A stretch of 64,000 nt of DNA from a bacterium D16-50 (GCA_003612485.1 RAZA01000005.1:1-64000), one strand, 5' to 3'; positions 35,120-45,107 are shown, counted from the first letter of the stretch. Notes: generated by a model from the sequence alone, not told the origin. Made by a program: numbers and translations.

Positions 35120-36517
35120 ATGGATATGGCTCAGCTGATGAACCGAGTGACCAGAGACACCAGAAGAATCCGGGAATTCTGCAGCGAGGTGTTCTGCAAC
35201 CTTTTTACCGTGATCCTTTCCTTTGTGTTTGTGCTGGTCTATATGCTGCTTCTGAACTGGAGGCTGGCCATTCTGGCCTTCGTGTTCGTGCCGGTGTCCA
35301 TCGGCTTGTCCGTGGCATGGAGGAAGAAGATTCACAGAAGGTTTCACATGCAGGGACTGAAGAACGATAAGGTTGTAAGCAGACTGCAGGACGTGATTTC
35401 CGGCATGGCGGTGGTGAAGTCCTACGGTCAGGAGACCAGAGAGGCGCGGCAGTTCTTTGAGGCCACGGACGAATGCGCAAGGGTGGAGAGAAGCAACGAG
35501 ATCTTCTTTGCGGTGTTTTTTCCCATGCTGACCTTTCTGCTGGGGCTGGGCGCCTATCTGGTGACTTTCTTCGGGGGCAGGTCGGCCCTGACGGGGGCCA
35601 TGACTCCCGGCGAGCTGCTGCAGTTCGTCACCTATGCGGGGATGCTCTACGGCTATGTGGGCCAGCTGAGCAACCTGCCCAGACATTTGATGAACCTCAT
35701 CACCAGTATGGAGCGCATATCGGACATCATGAATCAGGAGCCGGCCATTCAGGATCATGAGAAGGCCGTGGATATGGAGATTCAGGGGGAAGTGGAGTTC
35801 CGCCATGCTTCCTTCGGCTACAAATCCTACCAGCCGGTGCTGGAGGACGTGAACTTAAAGGTGTCAAAGGGGGAGATGATCGGTCTGGTAGGGGCCTCCG
35901 GCACGGGAAAGTCCACCATGATCAATCTGCTCATGCACTTGTACGAGGTGGACGACGGCGCCATATTGGTAGACGGGGTGGACATCAGAAATATTGTGCT
36001 GGAAAAGTTCCACAGCCAGATCGGAGTGGTGCTGCAGGAGAATTTTCTGTTTGCCGGAACTATCTTTAACAACATCCGGTATGCCAAGCAAAACGCCACC
36101 TACGAGGAGGTGGTCCGGGCGGCCAAGATGGCCAATGCCCATGACTTTATCTGCCAGACTCCCGACGGTTATAATACCTATGTAGGCGAGCACGGCTATA
36201 ATCTGTCAGGAGGCGAGCGGCAGAGGATCGCCATCGCCAGAGCGATACTGAGCAATCCGAGGCTGCTGATTCTGGACGAGGCCACCGCCAGTCTGGACAC
36301 GGAGAGCGAATACCTGATCCAGAAGGCTCTGGGGAGGCTCACGGAGGGCCGAACCACCTTCGCCATTGCCCACCGGCTGTCCACCCTGAAGGATGCGGAT
36401 CGTCTGGTGGTCATCGACGGCCACCATATCGCGGAGGTGGGAAGCCATGAGGAGCTTATGGCTCAGAGAGGGATCTACTATGGTCTGGTACAGGCCCAGC
36501 TTCAGATGCAGAGCTAG
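35120..36517 (+). pseudogene. ABC exporter lacking its N-terminal helices
   Basis: This 465-residue frame begins at the MDMAQLMNRVTRDTRRIREF segment, which in full exporters of this type lies about 120 residues from the N-terminus after the second helix. Helices 3-6, Walker A GASGTGKST, signature LSGGERQRIAIARA, Walker B LLILDEATASLD and AHR switch are all intact. In frame, a stop lies five codons upstream (35105-35107) and no strong ribosome binding site precedes the ATG. A 5' deletion is likely; alternatively the missing part was rearranged. A residual ATPase could still be made. Confidence 0.7.
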
Positions 36518-38697
36518 AAGGGGGACCGCTGATCGGCGGTCCCTTCCCCGTCGGGTTCAGGAACCTTTCGCTGACTCGATTCAGGAACCGGCGTCCGGTT
36601 CATGAGATGGGCCTTTCGGTAGGCGCTGGGGGATACGCCGTACTTCGCCTTGAAGCGTGAAAGGAAGTATGTAGGGTTGCCGTAGCCCAGAGCGTCGGAG
36701 ACATCGGCTACCTTCAGCTTGGTGTCCTGCAGCAGAAGCTTGGCGGCCTCCTCCAGCCTTCTCTCGGAGAGGTACTCCGAGAAGTTGTAGCCGGTGTTCT
36801 TTTTAAACATGCGGCTTAAGTGGCTGTCGGTCATCTGCATCTTTCGGGCAATGGAGCTTAGGTTGGCTCCGGCCAGATCCTCGTCGATGAATTTGTAGAT
36901 AGCGTTCATAAGCTGCTTGCTGCGGTCGCTTAAGGCGTGCTGGTTCTCCTGCTGATAGTCCTGAACGCAGGCGATGAGATACTCGCAGAGGTTGCTGAAT
37001 CCGGGCTTGGCCCGCAGCACGGAGTTGCAGGTGGTGTGTGCGATGGGGTGGGCGAAGCCGTTCTCCTGAAAGAAGAGCTTTACCGTGGTGAAAGCTTCCT
37101 CAGCGAAACGGTATCTTTCGGAAAAAGAATACCAGGTCGTAAAGTTGTAGGAATGGGCATACACTCTGGTGATATCCTTGTAATGGTTCAGGTAGGCATA
37201 GAGATCCTCATAGGCTCCGGTGCGCAGGAAGCCTTGGATGACGCTGGATACATTGGGATCTAAGATCTCCGTGTTCTTCTCGAAGGTTTCGATTTGCTGG
37301 ATGGAGAGACGGATCCCGTACCCAATTACAAGGCTATAGTGCAGGTGCTTGCGAAGATAGAACAGGTCGTCTTCCATCTTCTGCTGGGTGGCAACGGCGC
37401 TGCTGTAATAGATGTTGATGGAGTATTCCGGCACCGCATTGAAGAGATTCATCTTCAGGGAATCGCAGAAGACTCTCAAATTGTAGTTATTGTAATTGAT
37501 ATAGTACTCCAGACAGTCGGCAAGATGCTGGGGTGAAGCCTGATAGGATATCTTGTTGAAGACAAAGTTCTCACGGATGATCTGATCCACCATCTTCAGG
37601 GTCTCCGGAGTGGTGGGATTTCCGCTTTTGTTGAAGTAGTCAATAATGATTCCGCTGTAGTTGAGCAAAGTGCCATAGAGATTTTCTTCCTCCGGGGCGG
37701 ATTCGGCGTCAGGGCATTTATCAGGGTCTCTTCTGGGGGAGGATGCAAAGAACAGAACCCCAAAAACAGCCGCCATCCCCAGCAGAAGGATCAGGAGCAG
37801 CACCCGCCATGTGGAGAAAGCCCTGCGCGCCAGAGCCATACCGGTGAGAATGGGTTCATAATAACAGTATTCCAGCTCGCTGGCCTGAGAGTGAACGATG
37901 TAGAAATAGTAGTCAGGCATGTTATCATCACTGTAGGCATAGACGGAGGGAGTGGATCTGGCAAGCCCCGCCACGGATGCCACCAGCTTTTGGGACAGCG
38001 CGTTGTAGCCCTCTATGGACAGCACCTGCCCCTCCCGCAATACGGCGAAGGTTGCCAGAGGGGACGGGGAGATGTCCACGCCCAGAAAGTCCTCCGACTT
38101 GTGCAGCACGGCTATCACGCAGTCGCTGATGTGGCCGGAAGCGTCATTTTCCTCTGTGCTGCGGGGTATGGGATAATAGTACAGTACAGATCCGCTGGAG
38201 GAATACACGAAGGAAGGGATGTCTCCTCCGGCTTGTGACAAGGCGCTCATAAGATACGGATAGGCAGGATTGATCTTTGCCAGATAATGATAGTCGTTCA
38301 TAGTGGAGAGCAGAGTATTGTCGGATGTGCGGTAAAGGATCAGATCGTCCAGATTCTCCGCTATCTCCACGCATTCCGCGGCGCTTATACGAATGCGGGA
38401 AAAGCTTCCGGGCGTGCTGGAGGGGTCATGGAAGAAGTCCCCCAGATCGGAGGACTCCAGCGCCGGATCCAGATTCAGCTCCAGAAAGCCGTGCAGGTCC
38501 ACGGATATTTTTTCGTCCATCAGGGAGGAATAAGCCATGGCGTTTTCCACGATGGTATTTTTCTGGTCGATTCTGACTTTTGCAAATAAGAACCAGACGA
38601 GGGCTGCAGCGGCCAGCAGCGTTCCTGCCAAGGCGGCAGCGTACATGGTTCGGGAGCCTTTCATGGACTTGTCCGGCTTTTTCGTGATTTCATTCAT
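36514..38697 (-). CDS. membrane-anchored AraC-family regulator
   Basis: This 727-residue protein has a helix near residues 17-38, an extracytoplasmic sensor of about 260 residues, a second helix (about 295-318), a cytoplasmic linker (about 340-610) and a C-terminal AraC-type DNA-binding pair (about 615-710; SSIARKMQMTDSHLSRMFKK and KVADVSDALGYGNPTYFLSR). Such one-component receptors in Gram-positives often control nearby sugar uptake genes. Its stop codon overlaps the convergent exporter fragment's stop codon (36514-36517). A GAGAGG lies upstream of the ATG. Ligand unknown. Confidence 0.88.
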   Translation of the reverse strand: MNEITKKPDKSMKGSRTMYAAALAGTLLAAAALVWFLFAKVRIDQKNTIVENAMAYSSLMDEKISVDLHGFLELNLDPALESSDLGDFFHDPSSTPGSFSRIRISAAECVEIAENLDDLILYRTSDNTLLSTMNDYHYLAKINPAYPYLMSALSQAGGDIPSFVYSSSGSVLYYYPIPRSTEENDASGHISDCVIAVLHKSEDFLGVDISPSPLATFAVLREGQVLSIEGYNALSQKLVASVAGLARSTPSVYAYSDDNMPDYYFYIVHSQASELEYCYYEPILTGMALARRAFSTWRVLLLILLLGMAAVFGVLFFASSPRRDPDKCPDAESAPEEENLYGTLLNYSGIIIDYFNKSGNPTTPETLKMVDQIIRENFVFNKISYQASPQHLADCLEYYINYNNYNLRVFCDSLKMNLFNAVPEYSINIYYSSAVATQQKMEDDLFYLRKHLHYSLVIGYGIRLSIQQIETFEKNTEILDPNVSSVIQGFLRTGAYEDLYAYLNHYKDITRVYAHSYNFTTWYSFSERYRFAEEAFTTVKLFFQENGFAHPIAHTTCNSVLRAKPGFSNLCEYLIACVQDYQQENQHALSDRSKQLMNAIYKFIDEDLAGANLSSIARKMQMTDSHLSRMFKKNTGYNFSEYLSERRLEEAAKLLLQDTKLKVADVSDALGYGNPTYFLSRFKAKYGVSPSAYRKAHLMNRTPVPESSQRKVPEPDGEGTADQRSPF

Positions 38698-38800
38698 TAT
38701 CTCTAGACCTCTCTGACGTAAGGTTTTCCTACTTCAAATAGTATCATATTTGACATGAAATGGATAGATAAATTTTTTTTGTAATATTCGGAAAAAAGGT

Positions 38801-38829
38801 TTGACAAAACTACTAAAAAGTAGTAATAT
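38801..38829 (+). promoter_or_regulatory. BlaI-type promoter and operator
   Basis: TTGACA (38801-38806), 17 bases, TAATAT (38824-38829). Between the boxes lies the dyad ACTACT-AAAA-AGTAGT (38809-38814, 38819-38824). A repressor dimer sitting here would exclude RNA polymerase; auto-regulation by the BlaI-like protein encoded next is likely. Confidence 0.8.
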
Positions 38830-38853
38830 TGAAGTGCGCGGAGAGGAGGTGAT

Positions 38854-39228
38854 ATGAGGATGAGCAACTATTTGTTGACGAAGGCGGAATATGAAGTGCT
38901 GGAGGCATTGTGGGAGTTTCCCCAGCCGGTGAGGACGAGGCACCTTTTGGGAAGGATGCTGGAGAAAGGCAAGGAGTGGAAGAGACAGACTCTGAATACC
39001 TTATTGTTCCGTCTGGAAGAGAAGGGCGTCATAGCCCGCAGACACGGAGAAGTATACAGCTACATGACCCAGTGCGAGCTGATGCAGAAGCAGACAAAAG
39101 AAATACTTGACAATCTGTACGGCGGAAAGATCGAAAATTTCTGCGCCGCTCTGGCCGGAACCCAAAAGCTGCCTGAGGAAGAGCTGAAGAAGCTCAGGGA
39201 ACTGTTGGACGGATGGGGAAAGCAGTAA
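38854..39228 (+). CDS. BlaI/MecI-family repressor
   Basis: This 124-residue protein has the winged helix of BlaI/MecI/Penicillinase repressors (about residues 5-75: LTKAEYEVLEALWEFPQPVR, WKRQTLNTLLFRLEEKGVI) and a C-terminal dimerisation helix pair. These repressors are inactivated when the M56 partner protease senses a signal. GAGGAGGTGAT is an excellent ribosome binding site. It lies 24 bases before the M56 gene. Confidence 0.9.
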   Translation: MRMSNYLLTKAEYEVLEALWEFPQPVRTRHLLGRMLEKGKEWKRQTLNTLLFRLEEKGVIARRHGEVYSYMTQCELMQKQTKEILDNLYGGKIENFCAALAGTQKLPEEELKKLRELLDGWGKQ

Positions 39229-39252
39229 AATTTAGAAGAAAGGTTTTGCGGC

Positions 39253-40560
39253 ATGATATATCTTATACTAATGACAATAGCAGGAGCATTGCTGATGATT
39301 GGCTATCTGTTCTGGGAGAGGCTGCTGCGCAGGTTTCTGACGGAGGGCATGAAGTATTATGCATTGGTCTGTATTCTGCTGGTGTTCGCAGTGCCTTGGG
39401 TATGGCTCAAGGGCGTGTACGGATACATATTGAGGTGGCCCATGCGGATGGTTGAGGTCACCAGCGGAGGGACGCTGGTGGATATGGCGGCCATCGTGAC
39501 GGAGGGGCAGGCCTATAAGACGCCGGACTATCAATGGGAGCAGCTTGTGTTTTTCGTGTGGATGATCGTGGCGCTGGGACTGGCGCTTCGCAAGGTCGTG
39601 GTCTACATTCAGAGCAGGCGGAAGCTTCTCTCGGTAACGGAGCGGTGCGAGGACAGTTTTCTGGCGGAGACGGTGGAGCGTCTGAAGAGGGAATTCCATC
39701 TCAAGCGCAGGGTGGACATCTTTGTGACGCCGGGAAGAAATGCCACGCTTACCATAGGACTGGTGAGGCCCATCATCCTTCTGCAGAAAGACTATGCAAA
39801 GGATGAGCTGTATGTCATTCTGAAGCATGAGATGATACATGTCGTTAGGAGAGACCTGCTGCTGAAACAGCTGATGGGATTTGTGTGCTGTGTGCATTGG
39901 TACAATCCTTTTGTATTTCTTCTGAAGCGCAGATTCAACAGTGTCTGCGAATCTTCCTGCGATGAAAGGGTGAACCGGACTTGCTCAAAGGATGAGAGGG
40001 ATGCATATTCCAGAGTGCTGGTGGTCAACCTGCCCAAGGGGAAGATATTCAAGAGCAGGGACGCGGAGAGAGCTTATGTAAACACAAAAGAAAGGGTGAA
40101 TTTAGTTATGGAGATAAAACAGATCAAGAGGTGGAAGAAGCGCTTTGCGGCAGGAGTTTTCGCGGCGCTGATGGTTGTGAATTCGTTCACGGCGATGGCG
40201 TACCCGGATGTGTATCATGTGGATGCCGGTTATGCTGCTACGGCAGAGGATGCCAGTGACGGCACTGCGGCGTGGGCGGATTTTTCGGTAAAGGATGTAT
40301 ATAGTAAGTCAGCATGTGAAGTGGTATATGAAGATCAGTTTATTGACGAAGAGGGTAATGTATATCCGGCAAGTTCTTTCAGCCCATATGTGTTTTGTAT
40401 CAAGCACGATATTCGACAAGGCCGTTTCCAGACACATGTTAAGGATGGCAATGGCGGATGTACAGTGAAGACATATGAGGGTACAAGATGTACCATCTGC
40501 AACAGCATTTGGGTGGGAGACTTGATATCAACGTATATATCTGTTAAGTGCCCTCACTAA
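39253..40560 (+). CDS. M56-family membrane protease (BlaR1-like) with Cys/His tail
   Basis: This 435-residue protein has about three N-terminal helices, the cytoplasmic zinc protease motif HEMIH (near residue 197) with downstream CESSCDERV, and a fourth helix (about 300-318). After it comes an extracytoplasmic domain of about 110 residues. BlaR1 has a penicillin-binding domain there; here the domain ends in a Cys/His-rich part (CIKHD, GGCTVK, TRCTICN, KCPH) that could bind zinc or sense redox. It should act on the BlaI-like repressor upstream. The signal is unknown. Confidence 0.88.
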   Translation: MIYLILMTIAGALLMIGYLFWERLLRRFLTEGMKYYALVCILLVFAVPWVWLKGVYGYILRWPMRMVEVTSGGTLVDMAAIVTEGQAYKTPDYQWEQLVFFVWMIVALGLALRKVVVYIQSRRKLLSVTERCEDSFLAETVERLKREFHLKRRVDIFVTPGRNATLTIGLVRPIILLQKDYAKDELYVILKHEMIHVVRRDLLLKQLMGFVCCVHWYNPFVFLLKRRFNSVCESSCDERVNRTCSKDERDAYSRVLVVNLPKGKIFKSRDAERAYVNTKERVNLVMEIKQIKRWKKRFAAGVFAALMVVNSFTAMAYPDVYHVDAGYAATAEDASDGTAAWADFSVKDVYSKSACEVVYEDQFIDEEGNVYPASSFSPYVFCIKHDIRQGRFQTHVKDGNGGCTVKTYEGTRCTICNSIWVGDLISTYISVKCPH

Positions 40561-40738
40561 CCATACATAGATATGAAAACAGCAAGGCGGCATTTCGGCA
40601 TATTCTGCTGGGAAGCCATGCAAAGCTGCAAACCGCTGCAAAAAAGAAAGCCCAAAGATAGTGGGAATAGCAGGCGATTGCGGTGGGGCGGCAGCATGAA
40701 TCATGCCGGTGTCGGTCTTTGATTGAAATTTGAAATGC

Positions 40739-40792
40739 ACTCTCTTTCGGACAGAAGGAAACTATGGGGACTTCTTCCGGAGGAGAGTTTTT
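40739..40792 (+). terminator. terminator of BlaI/M56 operon
   Basis: A 13-bp stem 40739-40751 with 40776-40788 (two wobbles) is followed by TTTTT. The long 24-base loop contains a short extra AAG/CTT pair. Confidence 0.75.
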
Positions 40793-40805
40793 GTCTGTGC
40801 GGCCC

Positions 40806-40844
40806 GCAAAAGAAAGACCGCCCCTTCAATAAGAAGAGGCGATC
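40806..40844 (-). terminator. terminator of the YprB-like gene
   Basis: On the minus strand a 12-bp stem (40833-40844 with 40816-40827, two wobbles) with a 5-base loop is followed by TTTCTTTTGC. The stem overlaps the stop codon of the gene at 40826. Confidence 0.8.
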
Positions 40845-41929
40845 ATATTCAGGATGTGTCCGGCGTATTTGGAGAAGGCCGCCCTATCTTTTTTCAGCTC
40901 TTCCGTCAGCTCAAAGAAATGCTCATGACTCTTGTATTCCCGCTTAAAGAAGGGCGTGAAAAGGATGTCCCACTGAGGGAGGTAGCTGGACTGCTTTCTG
41001 GTGTAGCAGTTGGCGGCGGAGGCGGGAATCCGGTAGGGCTTTTCTACGAAGCCCGCCACGGACTTGTGGAGCGCCACATCCTCCGCAGGGAGGTAATAAT
41101 AATCATGGTAGTTGGAATAGAAATATTTCAGCTCCTCTTCAAGAATGGGGATGCGCAGGGAGCATTCGGCACCCTCGCCCCGGAAGAAGCAGGAGTTGGC
41201 GTTTGCTGACAGAGGCTTGGCCAGCGGGGTGTCCAGCGTGAAGAAGATGACAAGCTCCCTTTTTTTGTTGCCGTTGCTGTCCTTGTAATAATTTGCCTGA
41301 ACCTTTCTCGCCTTGACGGGATGGTTGAACAGATCGTAGTAGGACAGCATGGGCAGAACCTCCAGCATGCCCTTCAAGTCGTCCGCATTGTGAAGCAGCA
41401 GGGCGTTTTCGGAGAATTCCGAAGGGTTTTTGATATAGTCGTGGTATATGCCGATCAGCTCGGCCCCGGTGAACACATCCTTGCGGCTGACGCCCAGATA
41501 CTGCTCCAAAGTCTTCTGCTTGCAGTTGGGAAGTTTCAGGAAGAATTTATAAGGGGCCACTCTCTTGTACAGATCTATGCCCTCGAAGTCCTCAAAGCTG
41601 TATGGCAGCGAGTGCTGGGCACATTTCTGGGCCATGAAGGGCAGATCGAAATTGTTGCCGTTGAAATGGATGAGGTAGCGGTACATTTTGGCGAACTGAA
41701 AGAAAGACTTCAGCAGCTCGGTCTCTTGCTCATAGTTTTCCGCCATCCATTGTATGGTATGCCATTTTCCGCCCCGGTAGTAGGCACAGCCTATCAGGTA
41801 CAGATAGGAGGATTTGGCGGCGAAGCCGGTGGTTTCGATATCTAAAAACAGAATCCGCTCCAAAGGGGCGAGCTTGTTCAGGGGATAAGAAATGAAAAAG
41901 TTATCCAATGTTTCCTCAGAAATTCGCAT
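40826..41929 (-). CDS. YprB-like RNase H-fold exonuclease
   Basis: This 367-residue protein starts with a DEDD-type exonuclease domain: DIETTG (D and E of site I), HFNGNNFDLPF (site II) and HNADDL (site III) in the first ~200 residues. This matches the YprB/RNase H-like-2 family of unknown physiological role, probably acting on nucleic acid ends. The C-terminal ~160 residues are not a domain I can name. The ATG at 41929 has GGGAGG five bases before it. The gene is alone on its strand, divergent from the Rnf operon. Confidence 0.85.
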   Translation of the reverse strand: MRISEETLDNFFISYPLNKLAPLERILFLDIETTGFAAKSSYLYLIGCAYYRGGKWHTIQWMAENYEQETELLKSFFQFAKMYRYLIHFNGNNFDLPFMAQKCAQHSLPYSFEDFEGIDLYKRVAPYKFFLKLPNCKQKTLEQYLGVSRKDVFTGAELIGIYHDYIKNPSEFSENALLLHNADDLKGMLEVLPMLSYYDLFNHPVKARKVQANYYKDSNGNKKRELVIFFTLDTPLAKPLSANANSCFFRGEGAECSLRIPILEEELKYFYSNYHDYYYLPAEDVALHKSVAGFVEKPYRIPASAANCYTRKQSSYLPQWDILFTPFFKREYKSHEHFFELTEELKKDRAAFSKYAGHILNMIASSY

Positions 41930-42110
41930 GGCAACCTCCCTATGATTGATTTTCAATATTATGATATCACAAATTCAAATTTTCCAGTAGTATTTTGTAA
42001 AAAAAAATAGTATATTTAATGGTAGAGGAAAAATGTGAGGGGATGCTCCAAAGCAGGGGTATGTTTTCGGAGGGAATCCGGTATTCACATGAGAAAGGAC
42101 ATAGGATAGT

Positions 42111-43430
42111 ATGACAAAGTTGACTTTTGTGGGCGGGATACATCCTTATGACGGGAAGGACTTGTCTAAGGATAAGGCCATTCAGGATGTCCTGCCGGGG
42201 GGAGAAATGGTCTATCCCCTATCGCAGCATATCGGCGCGCCGGCCAAAGCCTTGGTGGCAAAGGGCGATAGGGTGCTGATGGGGCAGAAAATCGCTGAGG
42301 CGGGCGGCTTTGTGTCGGCAAACGTGTATGCGTCGGCATCCGGCACGGTGAAGGCGCTGGAGCCCAGACGGGTATCCACCGGTGACATGGTCATGAGCAT
42401 CGTGGTGGAGAACGACGGTCTTTATGAGGATGTGGGCTTCGGCTCCAGAGACTCCTTCGAGGGGATGGACAGGGAGGAGATCATAGGCATCATCAGGGAG
42501 GCCGGTATCGTAGGCATGGGAGGCGCAGGGTTCCCCACCCATGTGAAGCTTTCTCCCAAGGAGCCGGAAAAAATAGAATATGTCATCGCCAACTGTGCGG
42601 AATGCGAGCCATATCTCACCTCCGATTACCGCAGGATGCTGGAGGAGCCGGAAAAGCTTATAGGCGGCCTGAAGATCCTGCTGAAGCTCTTTCCGGGCGC
42701 TCAGGGAATTCTGGCGGTGGAGGACAACAAGCCGGACTGCATCTCCAAGCTGAAGAGCATGACAATGGACGAGAAGCGGATCTGCGTCAAGGGCCTGAAG
42801 ACCAAGTATCCTCAGGGGGGAGAACGTCAGCTTATTTTCGCCACCACGGGCAGGCGGATCAATTCCACCATGCTTCCGGCGGACGTGGGATGCGTGGTAA
42901 ACAATGTGGACACCATCGTTGCGGTACATAGAGCTGTCATGGAGGGCAGGCCTCTGATGGAGAGGATCGTCACGGTGACGGGGGACGCGGTGGCAAGCCC
43001 TGGGAATTTCAGGGTTCGTATAGGAACCGACTACAGCGAAGTACTTGCGGCGGCGGGAGGCTTCAAAGGCACGCCGGAGAAGATCATCTGCGGCGGTCCC
43101 ATGATGGGCTTTGCCATGTTCGGACTGAATGTTCCGGTGACCAAGACGGCAACGGCGCTGCTGGCCTTGTCCAAGGATGACGTGGCGGCCATGGAGCCGG
43201 GGCCCTGCATCAACTGCGGGCGCTGCGTGGACGTGTGTCCGGGAAGGGTGGTGCCCAGCAGGCTTGCAGACTATGCGGAGCGTTTTGACGAGGAAGCCTT
43301 TCTGGCAGGCTACGGCATGGAGTGCTGCGAGTGCGGATGCTGCAGCTTTGTCTGTCCGGCAAAGCGTCAGCTGACGCAGGAGATCAAGTCCATGCGCAAG
43401 ATCCTGCTGGCCAAGAGAAAGAAATCATAA
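42111..43430 (+). CDS. rnfC: Rnf complex subunit C
   Basis: This 439-residue peripheral subunit is the entry for electrons into or out of NAD(H). It has an N-terminal barrel/sandwich domain (about residues 30-95), a Rossmann/NuoF-like FMN and NAD-binding domain with GMGGAGFPTHVKL (about 132) and a C-terminal pair of [4Fe-4S] motifs, CINCGRCVDVCPGR (about 366) and CCECGCCSFVCPAK (about 404). It leads the operon rnfCDGEAB. AAAGGACATAGG precedes the ATG. In anaerobes the complex couples reduced ferredoxin to NAD reduction and exports Na+ or H+. Confidence 0.96.
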   Translation: MTKLTFVGGIHPYDGKDLSKDKAIQDVLPGGEMVYPLSQHIGAPAKALVAKGDRVLMGQKIAEAGGFVSANVYASASGTVKALEPRRVSTGDMVMSIVVENDGLYEDVGFGSRDSFEGMDREEIIGIIREAGIVGMGGAGFPTHVKLSPKEPEKIEYVIANCAECEPYLTSDYRRMLEEPEKLIGGLKILLKLFPGAQGILAVEDNKPDCISKLKSMTMDEKRICVKGLKTKYPQGGERQLIFATTGRRINSTMLPADVGCVVNNVDTIVAVHRAVMEGRPLMERIVTVTGDAVASPGNFRVRIGTDYSEVLAAAGGFKGTPEKIICGGPMMGFAMFGLNVPVTKTATALLALSKDDVAAMEPGPCINCGRCVDVCPGRVVPSRLADYAERFDEEAFLAGYGMECCECGCCSFVCPAKRQLTQEIKSMRKILLAKRKKS

Positions 43431-43461
43431 AATACGGAACTGGAATAAGGAGATATGTATC

Positions 43462-44436
43462 ATGAGCGAATTGTATAAAGTATCATCCAATCCCCATGTT
43501 CGTTCCAGAGTGTCCACCAACGGGCTGATGCTGGCAGTCATCGTTGCCTTGATGCCTGCTGCCGGATTCGGCATCTACAATTTCGGCCCAAGGGCGCTGG
43601 CGGTGATTCTGGTGACCATTGCCAGCACGGTGCTGACGGAATTCTTGTTTGGGGTATATAAGTGGAAGGTGAGAAGGGATAAGAGAAGCCTTCTGCAGAG
43701 CATGACCATCGCGGATCTGTCCGCAGTGGTGACGGGGCTGCTGCTGGCGCTGAACCTTCCCGTGACCATGCCGCTGTGGATGGCGGCGCTGGGCGGGATA
43801 TTTGCGATTCTGGTGGTGAAGATGCTGTTCGGCGGTCTGGGACAGAATTTCATGAATCCGGCGCTGGCGGCCAGATGCTTTCTGCTGATCTCCTTCCCTT
43901 CGGCTATGATGGCCTTCGACTGCGACGCATACACCGGGGCCACGCCTCTTGCGGCGCTGAAGGCGGGAGAGCAGGTGAATGTTCTGGACATGTTTCTGGG
44001 ACGTACCGGAGGAACCATCGGAGAGACGTCGGTGCTTGCCCTGCTGGTGGGGGCATGTCTGCTGATCCTGCTGGGAGTCATCGATCTGAGAATCCCCGGC
44101 AGCTACATAGTGACCTTCGGCCTGTTCGTGGTTCTGTTCGGAGGGCATGGACTGGATCCGGCCTATCTTTCTGCGCAGCTTTTCGGAGGCGGTCTGATGC
44201 TTGGAGCCTTCTTCATGGCTACGGATTATGTGACTAGGCCCATCACCATCAAGGGACAGTATGTTTTCGGCGTCTTTCTGGGATTGCTGACGGGGATCTT
44301 CCGGGTCTTCGGATCCGGCGCTGAAGGTGTCTCCTACGCCATCATTCTGGGAAACATTCTCGTGCCCCTCATTGAGAAATGGACCATGCCCACGGCTTTC
44401 GGACATCGGAAGGGAGGAAGGCATCATGAAAAATAA
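43462..44436 (+). CDS. rnfD: Rnf complex subunit D
   Basis: This 324-residue membrane subunit has about nine or ten helices and carries the covalent FMN attachment site in CDAYTGATPLAALK (Thr near residue 160). RnfD is homologous to NqrB and takes part in ion translocation. It lies 31 bases after rnfC and overlaps rnfG by 11 bases. Confidence 0.95.
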   Translation: MSELYKVSSNPHVRSRVSTNGLMLAVIVALMPAAGFGIYNFGPRALAVILVTIASTVLTEFLFGVYKWKVRRDKRSLLQSMTIADLSAVVTGLLLALNLPVTMPLWMAALGGIFAILVVKMLFGGLGQNFMNPALAARCFLLISFPSAMMAFDCDAYTGATPLAALKAGEQVNVLDMFLGRTGGTIGETSVLALLVGACLLILLGVIDLRIPGSYIVTFGLFVVLFGGHGLDPAYLSAQLFGGGLMLGAFFMATDYVTRPITIKGQYVFGVFLGLLTGIFRVFGSGAEGVSYAIILGNILVPLIEKWTMPTAFGHRKGGRHHEK

Positions 44437-45049
44437 GAGCGATATCAGCGTAATGCTGAAGGAAGCGGGGATTCTTTTCTCCATCACTCTGGTGGTGGGC
44501 CTGCTTCTGGGAGTGGTCTATGAGCTGACCAAGGAGCCTATCCGGATACAGCAGGAAAAGGCCATTGAGGAGGCGTGCAGGGCAGTGTTTCAGGAGGCGG
44601 ACGTCTTCGAGAAGATCTCTTACGAGCTGCCCGAGGAGCTGAAGGAAGAGCTTGCCTCTCAGGGAGTGAAGATCGGAAGCGTCTATGAGGCCAAGGACAG
44701 CGCCGGAACGGCTCTGGGATTTGTGATTCAGTCCACCTCCACCCAGGGCTATGGCGGAGACATCGTGCTGTATGTGGGAGTGAGGAATGACGGAACTTTG
44801 AACGATATTTCCATACTGGAGATTTCCGAGACGGCGGGCTTAGGCATGGAGGCTCCCAGCGTGCTGGCGCCTCAGTTTCATGATAAGAAGGTGGACAGCT
44901 TTGTCTACACAAAGACAGGTGCCTCTGCGGATAATGAGATCGATGTGATCACCAGCGCCACCATCACCACCAAAGCAGTCACCAATGCGGTGAACGGGGG
45001 CCTGAAGACTGCGGCTGTCCTGAGGGAAGGGGGTGGATCCAATGAGTGA
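44426..45049 (+). CDS. rnfG: Rnf complex subunit G
   Basis: This 207-residue subunit has one N-terminal helix (about residues 14-33) and an extracytoplasmic FMN-binding domain. The flavinylation site is in DVITSATITTKAVTNAV: TSATIT replaces the textbook SGAT with Ser in place of Gly, which I believe is common in this lineage. GGGAGGAAGGC precedes the ATG, and the gene overlaps rnfD by 11 bases. Confidence 0.95.
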   Translation: MKNKSDISVMLKEAGILFSITLVVGLLLGVVYELTKEPIRIQQEKAIEEACRAVFQEADVFEKISYELPEELKEELASQGVKIGSVYEAKDSAGTALGFVIQSTSTQGYGGDIVLYVGVRNDGTLNDISILEISETAGLGMEAPSVLAPQFHDKKVDSFVYTKTGASADNEIDVITSATITTKAVTNAVNGGLKTAAVLREGGGSNE

Positions 45050-45107
45050 GAGGAATCTTCAGTCCAACGAGTCTGTGTCTGCAAAAGCGGGCAGGGAGGA
45101 GGGAGCC

